Below, in pieces: positions 1-12,200 of a DNA stretch of 64,000 nt. The translations under genes and the position numbers were made by a program. Each line of letters starts with the position of its first letter. The stretch's first letter is position 1. Source of the DNA: Symsagittifera roscoffensis (lineage: Eukaryota > Xenacoelomorpha > Acoela > Convolutidae); assembly GCF_963678635.1 (NCBI RefSeq), contig NC_087068.1, forward strand, positions 38,277,649 to 38,341,648, read 5' to 3'. Under the pieces are notes generated by a model. That model was not told the DNA's origin and ran no database searches. It worked only from the letters and a program-made list of their open reading frames with translations.

Positions 1-654
1 TAATTTCATGTTTCTATTGATTCCATTTTGAACTGACTTCCATTTATACATACATCGCCATTTTGACGTGACTTTTTAGCAACTTTAAGATTCCAGCATT
101 CAGTTGACTTCCTATAAGAATGAGCTTCGATTGCAAAAATTAATAAGCCACGTGGCACAGTCAGTACGACAAGTGAATGGAAAACAATGTTGATTCCTTC
201 AGCGTGAGTTCGAATCCCAAATATGACATTTTGTGCAATCAATGTAAAGGTCTGTTAAATTTACACCTAGGGGTAAAAAATCCCGCGCTTCCACTAAAGT
301 GGGGGTGCGGGATGATGTGAAAGGAAGTCCCCGATTCCTAGAAAACCATCCTCTTTATTGTGTCAAAATTTCAGACCTCTAGGATCACGGACTGTTGATT
401 TTGGGGAGTCCGAAATTTTGAACATGATTTTGAACTTAAATTAACGTTAATTTATGTTGACTGATAAACAAATTAACACCCGCTATAGTCCCAGCAAAAC
501 GATTAGTGCAGTGTACCAGGTGTGATACCAATTTGCGTGGTCGCAATTTAATCCCCCCATTAGCAATTAAACGTTTGCCTCTTGACGCAAAATTTTGTTC
601 AGTTTGTAAAACACGTGCATTTTGTTAACTACCGACTCATTCAAAACAATTACA
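1..654. other. Intronic sequence left of the MULE relic
   Basis: No coding exon is recognised. A GC-rich inverted stretch at about 278-314 (ATCCCGC ... GCGGGAT around TCCACTAAAGTGG) could fold into a hairpin and may belong to the end of the MULE-type element. The missing flippase exons are not here. Confidence 0.4.
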
Positions 655-2051
655 ATGGAAAATAATAAAGTCAAATTTGTGTAAAGCAACAAAGGGGGCC
701 AGAAAGCGCTTCACAATAACTACGCTTACTATAAGAAAAGAGAGTTAGTCAATTCTATTCAGTGGGAGTGCGAGTTGCGGCGATCAAAGAAACAATGTAA
801 GGCAAGCATATGGACTTCAAATTGCGAATTCCTCAAATCGTCGCCACATGAGCACACATATGGCCCAGACTATGCCTTAATGGAAACGTATACCATTAAC
901 GAGCAAATCAAAGCGGACGCAGCGGCCTGCACCGACTCTTCGACACAAAAGGTGCTGTTAAATGCCCTGGCGAAAGCCACACCAAAATGCTCATCGAAGA
1001 TGCCGGTGGTTCCTCTCCTCAAACGAAGGATAAGAAGAATCCGACATGAAAACCGTAGCCAGCCACCGATCTTAACAGGATTCGATTTTGAATTGCCTGT
1101 TCAATACATGCAAACCATGAATGGAGACGATTTTCTTCTGGAAGATTCGACAGTTCCGGAAACCGGTAAACGTTATTTGGTGTTCGCAACCAACAAGAAT
1201 ATCGAAATCTTAAACTCATATGGAAACTGGTTCATCGATGGAACCTTTAAAAGCTGCCCTGATAACTTCTACCAAGTATACACTGTCCACTGCTTCGTAG
1301 ATGGAACAACTTTTCTGTGTATCTATGCCCTGCTACCCGATAAACGTCAAGAAACGTAAAACGCTTTCTGGTCAAACTTGAAAGCAGATATCGTCCCCCC
1401 CCCCCCCAGTTCAATCATGATGGACTTTGAAATGACTTGCATCAACTCTGTGGGTGACAACTTTCCAGACACAGAAATCAAAGGTTGTTTCTTTCACTTC
1501 TCGCAAGCCATTTACAGAAAGATACTCTGTTCGGTTATGCAGTTCAGTATCGCGAGGACAAAGACTTTAACCTAGCTATACGTCTTTTAGCTGCTCTTGC
1601 GTTTGCCCCACCCTTACATGTAGAAGCCTGGTATAAACAAATACTGGTAACTTGCCACATTCCTGATGACATCAAGAATTATTTTGAGGACCCTTTGTAG
1701 GCAAAGAAATGCGAAACTCGACGAGACGGAAATCGCGATTCGACATGGATATGTGGAACGTTTACTAGGACCATTGACGACCTCCCCAGAACAAACAATG
1801 CACTTGAAGGATTCCACCGTGGATTCGAATCCATGCTCCAAATGTCAAATCCTGACATTTGGAAGTTCATTGAGGCAATTCAGAGGCAGCAATCACTGCA
1901 ATCTTTCAGTTTTGCCCAAATGCAGCTCGGCAAGAAAGTCCATACAAGGAAAGAGGATAACTTTGGGAGGATTAAGAGAATTTTATGCTCTGCCGCTAAC
2001 TACAAAGAGTTGGATTATCTTAAAGCCATAGCTGTTAACTTGTCCTTTTAG
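655..2051 (+). pseudogene. FLYWCH-MULE transposase relic (Mutator-like)
   Basis: A decayed transposase in flippase intron 12, opposite strand. From 655 an ATG is followed nine codons later by an in-frame TAA (682). The same frame continues with an FLYWCH-type zinc finger (YAYYKK, then W-E-C, C and H-E-H residues, about 700-860). The MULE catalytic region follows: WFIDGTF (first Asp, ~1234), MMDFE (~1420), CFFHFSQA, and NNALEGFHRGF (~1797-1830), typical of MULE transposases. Reading shifts frame near 1359-1405 (next to a run of ten C), near 1550 and at the stop at 1698. The last frame ends at TAG 2049-2051. It cannot make an intact protein. Confidence 0.85.
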
Positions 2052-2145
2052 TTTTTAGTCTTTAATCTATCTACTTCTTTTCTGTTAATTATCTTTCATC
2101 GTTTAATTCAAGTTTTAGTGTCGCTGTTTTGTTGATTTCGAATGT

Positions 2146-2280
2146 GGGGGATTTTAAACTAGAAACTGGGGGATTTTGTCCTAGGGGGATTTTGTCCTAG
2201 GGGGATTTGGTCTACGGGGGATTTAGTCCTGGGGGATTATATCCGGTGGGATTTTATCCTGGGGGATTTAGTCCTAGACC
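2146..2280 (+). repeat. G-run minisatellite (about 8 copies of GGGGGATTTWGTCCTA)
   Basis: Imperfect tandem copies of a 16-22 base unit, each beginning with four or five G followed by ATTT and ending TCCT. The unit drifts between copies (TTTTGTCCTA, TTTGGTCTAC, TTTAGTCCTG). It follows the MULE relic directly and may be part of its end. Confidence 0.85.
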
Positions 2281-2379
2281 CGATTTACTGACCTACCAGC
2301 AATGTTTATATACGAAAGGAAATGCGTAATTTCAAAAAAATAACAAAATGCTAAAAACTGGACACTTATCAAATCAATA

Positions 2380-2990
2380 GCTGATTCCCAGTCGTAATTA
2401 CGGAGAAAACGCTTCTGCAGGCGAGATCATTAAGACATTTCAATTCGATTATTTCCTAATTTTAGAATTGGCACAAGTCCGAAAAATGGCTGAACAGGTC
2501 AAATATTGGACAATTCTTAAATCTGTAGCTGATTGCTTTCCACAATTGGCAGCATCCGCTTATGCAGGGGATACCCCATCAACTTGCTTTTAGATTTCAG
2601 CCTTAATCTCACATTTGGCCTCGTAATTCTCAATTCTCAAAAAGAAGAACAGTTTCCAAGAAGATAATGTGGACATTTTGTAAGGCCACTACTCTTTTTC
2701 TTCAAAGCTAATTTACAGCAGCTTATGCAGGGGAGATCTTCAAAACATGTTCTGGTGACTAAAGTCTTTATCTCAGATTTGGTAGGGTAAGTTTTGAGAA
2801 AATGTACAGAAAATCTGAGAAAATGGGTCAAAAATCCCCCACTGAAAGTTTCGAAGGCGGTCGGGTACGGTGAAAAGAGACGAGCGGAACATGCGGCACA
2901 CAGAGGAATGGCAGGTCGCTCCATCGGTTTTTCCACCATTTTTATGAGAATAATGCAGCCACCCAAAGTAGCACCAATGTTTGCAACTTA
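2380..2990 (+). repeat. Diverged copies of the ~170-bp satellite-like unit
   Basis: Contains the unit landmarks seen at 21.4-24.3 kb and 61.4-62.5 kb: 'GCTTATGCAGGGGA', 'ATCTCAGATTTGG', 'TTTGAGAAAA' and the terminal 'CCCCAC..AGTTTCGAAGGC'. About two to three units in flippase intron 12. Confidence 0.6.
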
Positions 2991-3061
2991 GGTTGAAAAA
3001 AAACGTGGCCTTGTACTATCACTCTATGCTCTAAAAAAACTATACTGTAATAAAACAGTAC

Positions 3062-3210
3062 CTTTTGAGTTCTCAATGACTACGCTCATGCGTTTCCTGG
3101 TAGAGTCGAATTCTAGGACATGGTGCAGCTTGTAGCATACTTCTTCTCTCTCAGCTAAAAGAATTCTCATCTCGTTCCCAGAGAACAGACCCAGGAAAGC
3201 AACCCGTTGT
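3062..3210 (-). CDS. ATP11: ATP11-like exon 12: last exon in the window
   Basis: One base, 49 codons, one base; acceptor TTTTGTTCTAG, donor GTACTG. Encodes VAFLGL, a cytosolic stretch, and [17 protein letters not shown], the conserved N-domain segment. The next exon (usually the KGAESSI stretch) was not found between 1 and 3061, so the gene continues to the left. Confidence 0.94.
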
Positions 3211-6200
3211 CTAGAACAAAACAATAAGTAGATATAGCATTAAGCTCAAATCTATGATCATAAAATGATTTTTTTTTTAAATATCAAAGATACATCAAAA
3301 CTTGCCAAACAACGCCTTAGTTTGTATAAATAATGGATAAAATTACACATAATTGAAATGAATGGACTCTTTGAAACATCTGAGATAGCACTATGTCATA
3401 TCGATCAAGTAGGAAACACAGATGAGTTCAAAGTGTAATTCTTGGCAGTGCAAGACCAATCTCATTTGCAGACCGTAGAAACCCGAAATATTATTATTGG
3501 AGTCAGAAAAAATTATCCTATCCAAAAGTCCGCAAAACTCAGAGTGATTTGAAGAGTATAATGCAACGAAATCCGGATAGGAACAATTAAACACAAGGTT
3601 TTTTTGATATTCGGTGGTTCATAAAATGCCGAAAACGTTTTCCAAAGAACACTAACCTAAATGAAGCTTCTAATAACGCTTTCTCATCCGGCGACGACGC
3701 CTGATACTCAATACAGTCCTCCCTATCTCCCCTCATCTGTACTTTGAACTTGGAGTTGGTCACGCCTCTGTTGACGTGAACGGTGTGGCAGAGAGCTAGT
3801 TTGAGGAAGAAGTCTTGCAACACCTGCTGTTCGGCGTGATCAATGTCTACGAAGGAAGTCCCACTTTCAGATCTACGTTTCATCACCGAATCCACCTAAA
3901 CAATTACAGAATTGAAAAGAAAGACAAGTTGTTGAAAACTATTTAAAACACAGAGGCGGACATAGCATTGCAAACTAGCAGACTGAAAATGAAAGGAAAA
4001 TCAGTCAGTCGAAAAGCTATATAAACATTTTGTCGCATGATGTCCAATTTGAGGAAAACTCCAGCCCAAAAACACATCGCCGGTTTGAGCGGCAACTCAG
4101 CACACAAAAATTGGATAAACTCACGTTGAGCCAAAAACAAAAAGGTTGCCATGAAAAATATAGCGATGCAAAATATGTCAAACATCAAAATAAAATTTCT
4201 CAAATGAAAAGTGAAAACCTTCAACTCGGTTCATGAAATTGTGCAAAAAAATCAAGAAAAATCATTTTGCAAAAGTTATAGAAAACACTTAACTAAAACA
4301 AAAAAGATTCGTTCGGACTACATGAACTGCGTTCATTCTTTTCTCATAACCAATTGATAGAAAACACTTAACTAAAACATAAAAAAGATTCGTTCGGACT
4401 ACATGAACTTCGTTCATTCTTTTCTCATAACCAATTGATAGAAACGATAAGAAAACTTTGCCTAAAATCTTTCTGCCAGGCACCCTGAAAATCCTACAGG
4501 AAGAATTGGGGATGAGAAAAAACTCTATTCGTTATTTGCTATTAAAGACCAAAATGATAAAGAAAATGAAAAACAAAACTTCAAAAATTGTAAAAAAAAA
4601 AACTATTTCAAAAACTTCAGCCAGAAAGAATCAAACTCCTGAATTTCGTGCGACAATGGCCACATTCTTTCGCAGAGAAAACACTCAAATGAAAATTGCG
4701 CAAAAAATTCTAAGCAAGCTATTTCAGCCATGAAATTTGGAAGTTATTTCAAGAAGAGAATTGGATGGCGAAAAAAAAAAGTTTTTATATTGAAGCCATT
4801 GAGCGATAAAACTGGGAAATATTTCAGGTTGTTTCTTAAAAAGTATCGGTTTGCAAAAAGTTTAACTTTTTCTGAGCAAGCTAATCAAGCTAAGGAACTT
4901 TGAATTATTTCAAGTTATTTCATAGAACGAATCGGTTCGTGAAAACAAATAAGTTTTTCTGAGCAAGTTATTCAAGCTATGAAACATAGTACAACTCTTT
5001 CATAGAGCGAACCAGTTTGCTAAAATTTCAAATTTTTCTGAGTAAGCAATTAAAGCAACAAGACTGAATTAAATCAAATCGTTTCATAGAGCTAACCAGT
5101 TTGCAAAAAAAATAATTTTTCTTATGCAAAATACAGAAGATAGGAAAATTTGAAGTTTTCTATTCAAGCCAATCAAGCGATGAAACTTAGAAAATTTTCG
5201 AGGTATGTCATAGAAAGAACTGATTAGCCCATAGAAGCTATCCAGGCGATTTAACTTTGAAAAATTTCTAGTTATTTCATGAAGCGAATCGGTTAGTAAA
5301 AATCGAGAATCAGAGAAGTGAATGGGAGTTTTTCAGAGCAAGCTATTCCAGCTATAAAACTTTTGAAAAATTTCAAGTTATTTCATGGAGTGAATCGGTT
5401 CGTAAAAACAAACCAGTTTTTCTGATCAAGTTATTCAAGCTATGAACTAAATATTTCAAGTTTTTTCATAGCGCGAATTGTTTTCAAAAATTTTGAAAAT
5501 TTATCTTAGTAAGCTATTCAAGAGTAATGAACGCAAGTAAACATTACAAAACACCGACTTTCCTGAAAAAATCACAACTTTCGAATTTTCAAGAAAACAT
5601 AGATGCCCTTTAAGCTCTTTGAATTTCTAGAACAATTTTTGATTGGCGCTTTTTTGATAACATGAACCCAACTTGAGAAAACTGGATCAATACGGCTGGA
5701 AAATCTTAAATTCCACTTTCGAAACTAGATATCGTTCACGTTTTTTCGCGCCATTTCACATTCGTATTTGGAGAGTGCTATTTACGTCACTTTGAACTCG
5801 AAAAGTGCATTATACCTAAGTGCATCAATATTTTAAGACTTTTTCCGGAAAAAAAAAAACAAACAAGAAAATCAGCAAGACTTATAAAAGAGTCTTCACT
5901 ACGTTCATTACTCTTAAAAAGTGAAAACGTTGCGTCCATAGAGAACTAAGACTTTTAATTAGTAAATCAGAAGATAAGATATTCACGCGAAAAGGCTAGT
6001 ATCTGAACATAGGCGCTACGCGCAATACACCGAAGGCATAGAAACTGAAGCAAAAACCAAACAACTTGAACAACTAATAATTGAAGAATAACAGTTCTAG
6101 AACAAAAAATCGTACTAATACATGTATACACCAAAATTTTGCTATATCGAGAAAGAGCCTGAAATAACAGTTCTAGAACTAAAAATCGTACTAACACATG

Positions 6201-9200
6201 TATAGGTTAAATTTTTGATATATCAACGAAGATCATAAAAAAACACTTCTAGAACTAAAAATCGTACTAACACATGTATACACCAAAATTTTAATATATT
6301 GACAAAGAGCCTGAAATAACAGTTCGTGAGCTAAAAATCGTACGAACACATGTATACACCAAAATTTTGCTATATTGGCAAAGATCATGAAATAACAGTT
6401 CGAGAGCTATAAATCGTACTAACACATGTATACGTCAAATTTTTGCTATATTGACAAAGATCATGGAATAACAGTTCTAGAGCTAAAAATCGTACTAACA
6501 CATAAATACATACATGAATAATAAATAAAAGCAAAACTAAATGAAAGAAAATAATTAAATAAATATAGCAATAAATATCAACGAATAAACAAAACACACC
6601 TGATAAATAAATAAACAATAAAAAAATAAATCAATACATAAATAAATAAATACATACATAAATAAATAAATAAATAAACGCAAAACTGAAATGTACAAAT
6701 AATTAAATTAACATGAAAAAATATATATCTCATGAACAAATAACCAAACAAACAGACCCATAATATAAATAAATGAAAGTAAATGAATTAAATAAATACA
6801 CATACATAAATAATAAAAGCAAAACTAAATGAAAGAAAGAATAATTAAATAAATATAGAAATAAATATCAACAAATAAACAAAACACCTGATAAATAAAT
6901 AAGCAATAAAAAAATAAATCAATACATAAATAAATAAATAAATACATAAATGAATACATAAATAAATATATAAATAAATAAAAGCAAAAGTGAAATGTAC
7001 AAATAATTAAATAGACATGAAAAAATATATATGAACAAATAACCAAACAAACAGACCCATAATATGAATAAATGAAAATAAATAAATGAAATAAATACAC
7101 ATACATAAATAATAAAAGCAAAACTAAATGAAAGAAAGAATAATTAAATAAATATAGAAATAAATATCAACAAATAAACAAAACACACCTGATAAATAAA
7201 TAAGCAATAAAAAAATAAATCAATACATAAATAAATACATAAATAAATACATAAATAAATAAATAAATAAATAAAAGCAAAAGTGAAATGTACAACTAAT
7301 TAAATAGACATGAAAAAATATATATGAACAAATAACCAAACAAACAGACCCATAATATAAATAAATGAAAATAAATAAATTAAATAAATACACACGCAGA
7401 AATAATAAAAGCAAAACTAAATGAAAGAAAGAATAATTAAATAAATAAACAAACACGTGATAAAAATAAACAAAAATAAATATGTACATACATAAATTAT
7501 AAATAAATATAAGCAAACTAAACATAATTAAATAAATAGAAGAACAGATAATTAAATAAATAAAGATGAACAAATAAAGAAACAAACATACGCAATCACG
7601 TGACATAGCGCGATATAGTCCAGCCCACATGATAATTGATAATTGTGGACGTTATTTGTCGACACTTGACAACAGACAACATTTAAAAAAAAAACCCGTT
7701 ACACGATACCATAACACCTTGACTAAAGTCTTCGGTGTAATTACAAAACACTTAATCTCGCATTGCAAAAAAAGTTTATGAAAAAGCTCAACACCTCGTG
7801 GTAAAGTTGACCCTCTATTGAGCACTGTCGGAACATCATGTCATTTTCAGTCAGGGTTCCAGTCTTATCTGCAAACAGATACTGGATCTGTCCAAGATCT
7901 TCGTTCAAGTCACTTGTGTTGGCTTTGGCATGTTGACCAGTTTTCTGAACACAAGCATCATAACTCAGCGAGAAACAACCGAAGATGAAATGGCTATTTG
8001 CTTTTTTAAATACCGTATTTTTGAAGTGTAATATTAGTTAAAAACCTGCTATATCTTCAGTTTTTAATTGAAGTTATCTTTTATTTGTAAATGCCTCGTA
8101 TTTTATAACGCACAATTGATGATGATATTGGGCCAGTTCTTCGTAGAAAATACGTAAAATTGACTGGTATCCAGTTTCGCAAAACTTTCGTTAAGATCGA
8201 AAGGCCACATAATCTGAAGGCATTGAGTAAGACTTGAAAAATGAATTTTTGAATCACAAAAAAAGAGGTATTAGAAACAAAAACAAACCTTATCATACAT
8301 TTGTGCGTCCCATCCGAAGAACCTGGCACCCATGAATTTCTGCAGCTCTGAAAAAATCAACAAGAATCAATGGTCTGCAGATCTTTTCAAATGAATCTAT
8401 TATCATTACTCATCGTGAAACAAACAGCAAGTTGGAAAATCGTCAAACTAATAGTTTCCAACTTTAAGGTTTTGAAGAAACGAAATGTGTTAAGCTCGTT
8501 AAGCTCTCTTATTTCAAGCTCTCTTATCGTCAAGAGAGCTTAACGAAACGTTAAGCTCTCTTATTTCAAGAAAATTTATGATGACACCTTTTTGATAAAA
8601 CTGTCCCAATTTGAGAAAACTGGATCAATTGTTACTTTTTTATTCCACCGGGAATAAAAAAAGTAACAATAAATTCTTAAATTACCTTTTGAAGGGAAAA
8701 TTCATTCAATTTTTTTCGCGCCATCTGCACTTTCGTTATTGGAGAGTAATGATCGTTACTTTTAGGAAAAGAATTTGAATTGAACATAGAAATCTAGTCC
8801 AACGCAAAAAAAAATAAATTTGAGCGTGAACAACTTGAAAAATTTTCCCGAAAAAAACCACACGATTAAAATAAACGTCTCCACTGCGTATATTGACACT
8901 AATTATCTATCGCTTGAGCCTGGACAATTATTTAAAGCTTTTTCCGAAAAACAAACAAAAAAAATACGTTCATTGCTCTTAAAAACACTAGAAAAAGAAA
9001 AACGAAAAGCATACAAAAATCAAAAACCTCTTATCTAAACAACAATTTCTACGCTATTTTCAGAAGATAAAAACGTTAAAAAATTTTGCGCCGTTTCCAC
9101 ACTCGTCATTGGAGAGCAAAAATTGCCTTCCTTGGAGCGAAAGAATTTGAATTCCACTTGAAAACAAATTATAAGTCAAACCGCGAAAAACCAATGTTAC

Positions 9201-12200
9201 GTGCGAGCAACTTTGAAAAACTATTCCTGCAAAAAAAACCACATGACCTAAATAAGTTCAGACTCACTTCATTCATTAACACGTAATCAACTTTTAATCA
9301 AGTCTAACAAACTGAGGTACATCAATATCTTACCCATGGTGACATAAAGAGAGATAGGCACAATGTAGTTGATGAGAGTTGAGAAACTCAGAAATGCGTT
9401 GATCGTATTGCCCGCCTGAAACAAATCATCTCAATTCAAAATAAGTCAATGAGATTCAAAAATACACGCAGAAAGAAGTCACCGGTTTTTTGTTATGTTA
9501 GCTGGGGTACACTTATGATATTTTGACATTTGTAAGAAGCAAGTATGGAGCAGACGTGCCCGAGTGGGCATTGTAAAGGACCGGGGGTTCAAAAAACATG
9601 TATGAAAGATTGTTCCCCCTTTTTTGTAACAAAACACATTCAAACAAAACTATCGATGCCATATCCGAAGTGTTTAGACCGAATACTTCGAGTGACCCAT
9701 CTATATTTGCGAAACTCAATTATCATACTCCTATCTAACCTTACAGCTCGCTCAGAATGCGCTTTTTTTATGAAAGCACATATTGCTCAAAATTCTTTTT
9801 AATTTGTTTTTACTGTAAAAATTTGAGCTCCAATTCCGGTAAATAATTTCAGTTGCTTCACTATTTCTATTCCTTCAAATAAACAATTTCAATTAACAAA
9901 GATTACAACATCACTCGAAAAGCCTTTGCCTTTTTGATCCTAAAATTTATGCCCAAAGGTTTATTGATTTCGAAAAAATCGGAAATTTGTTGGAAAATAA
10001 GCTTTAAAGACAGAATTAAAGCTGAATCAACCAACTTTGTTCGGCAAAATCGTATTGGAAATAAATACATATACTGCCCAAACCGTACCCACTTAATCCA
10101 CAAATGAGGAGAATGCAAAGTGGTATACACAATTCGGAAACTAAACCGACAACCATAAAGCCGAAAAAACATCAGCAAAAAAGTAATACTGATGTTTTAT
10201 TCCTATACATGCAACTAGATCTATCAAAATGAAGGATGATAATTATGAAAAAAACATGCACAGACAATAGAATGCAAAATTGGCATCGGACCAAGAACTT
10301 ACCAAGACGAAACAAAACCGAAAATATCTGAACAGAAAACCTTCATGCCGAAAAACATAACAAAGTCCCCCTTCCCCTCAGAACAAACACGCACATAAAA
10401 ACTTTTTCCAGTCATCAAAAGACGCAGTAGGATTCCACTAAGTCTATATAAACTTAGAAGCGAAGCTGCGCTTCGCTAACACTCGCAAGAAAACGACAAA
10501 AAAGCAGCTCTATGCAGTAAAATTAAGAAAAGGAAACGTACCCAACACCAAACACAAATAGACACAACTTTGCAGAAATAGAGTTGGAAATTTTCTTCGA
10601 GTTTTTAATATTGTACTTAAATTGAAACAAACCAATTTTTTCGGCTCATTTGAAGAAGTAAAAATGTATCAACTGTGTTAACTTAGTATTAATCGAATGT
10701 CAAAGCACATGCTATCAAAAAGCCTTAAGGGTGCCGCAAAAGTGGCACCACTATTTGCGACTTAGGCTTGAAAAAATATATAGTCGTGCTATTACACTAC
10801 GCTCGCTAAAGCTAGTAGTGTAAACAAGTCGAAATTGATAAGGTTGAAAAAATACGACATTTTAAAAACTGAGTAGCTGAAATTACAACCAATATGAAAA
10901 TCGAATTTCGATTGGGCCGGATTTTCAATATGCTGAATCACTAAAAGCAACTACAACTCAAAAATCGTTTACAGCCAAAATAAACGATTCTTAGATGTGG
11001 CAACTAAGCCGACACGGTGCGGTGCATAGACATTTGTGTCCTTGACAAAACTGTCCTAAACTATAAAATTGTACCAGATATTTGTGTCCCAGACAAAAAT
11101 GTCTGAAATTATTTTGTTTGATTTGACCTTGTGATCTTTAATGCTTTGTGATCTTTAATGTTATGAGTATGTTAGATCGTTCTGTTTTATTTTAATTCTT
11201 TGCGTACCAAATAACCATAGAAAAATCAAGGCGAGACTGAATTATGAAAATAATTTCAACGAAACTTCAAAACGCGTTTGGCCGAGCGGTGAAGTCATTA
11301 GTTTCAAGATCAAAAGTTCAAATCTCGGATCGAAAAAAAAAATTCTCAATTTGGTTTTAAATTCAAAACGAAAAACCCAAAGTTGGGTAACATAAGTTAA
11401 ATTCGATGTGGGTTGACTCAGTTGGGTAAAAAAGGAAAGGGGATAAAAAAATCTTAATTACATGGATCGTTTTGCGATTTTCAAAACTGGTCTAGCTCAA
11501 TTTTGAAATTTACTAGGAAAAGTTCAACTTGAAAAAATTTAATGAAACTTGTTGCTTTGCAACATAAATTTTAGATAATTGGATGACAAACTGAATTTTA
11601 ATCATAATTTAAAATTGCTGCTGCATCCCTTCAAGAATTTGAGAATTTTACTCGGATCATAGGCCGCTACAAACTGAGAAAGATTTTTGTCAAGTTTAAC
11701 ATATTGCAGTTTTTTATAACGGGACACTCTTTGCCCGCCACACGTTTTTTCTATCAGAATTCGGCGGATTTCGGACTTATTGCCTAGTTGCGCGGCCTTA
11801 TCAAATTGATCCGTCTTATCTTAAAATTTTATCAAAATAATCCGGTTATTATCTAGGTTGTTAATTAGCTGGGCAATTTTTGGACAATTTTGTCTGCGAA
11901 CCAAATGTCTTTGACACTTTTGAATTTCGGACAGTTCTGTCCGGGACATAAATGTTTTGGACTTAATTGTCCAGACACGAAGCAAACAAACATTAGGCCG
12001 ACAATTTTATCTGAAAAGAAAAACAGGTCCTGGTCAGATGCGAACCCCATACCTTTGCCGTCCCAGACGTATTCGTTACCTCCAGGCCAAATGTGCCGGA
12101 AACGCAGAGAAATTTGAATTCAGTATAAACTCAAACTAAATTTACTATATCAAATTTGACTAATCTGTGATCAAAATTCCCAGAATCTGTGAACATAGTA

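Larger units (their letters stand above)
3896..7794. other. ATP11: Flippase intron 10, filled with tandem and dispersed repeats
   Basis: No exon is expected or seen between exons 10 and 11. The intron contains a 78-bp duplication, a ~75-bp imperfect array, one AAGAGTAATGAACG element, a ~77-bp array and a long AT-rich array, each listed separately. Confidence 0.85.

Noticed and set aside
6385-7630. Several long minus-strand open frames rich in Ile, Tyr, Phe and Leu
   Set aside because: They are translations of an AAAT-type simple-repeat array with a ~300-bp period; the peptides have no domain pattern and repeat with the DNA.
11275-11332. Functional tRNA-Leu gene
   Set aside because: The A and B boxes are good, but T and acceptor arms do not pair and poly-A follows; kept only as a tRNA-derived relic.
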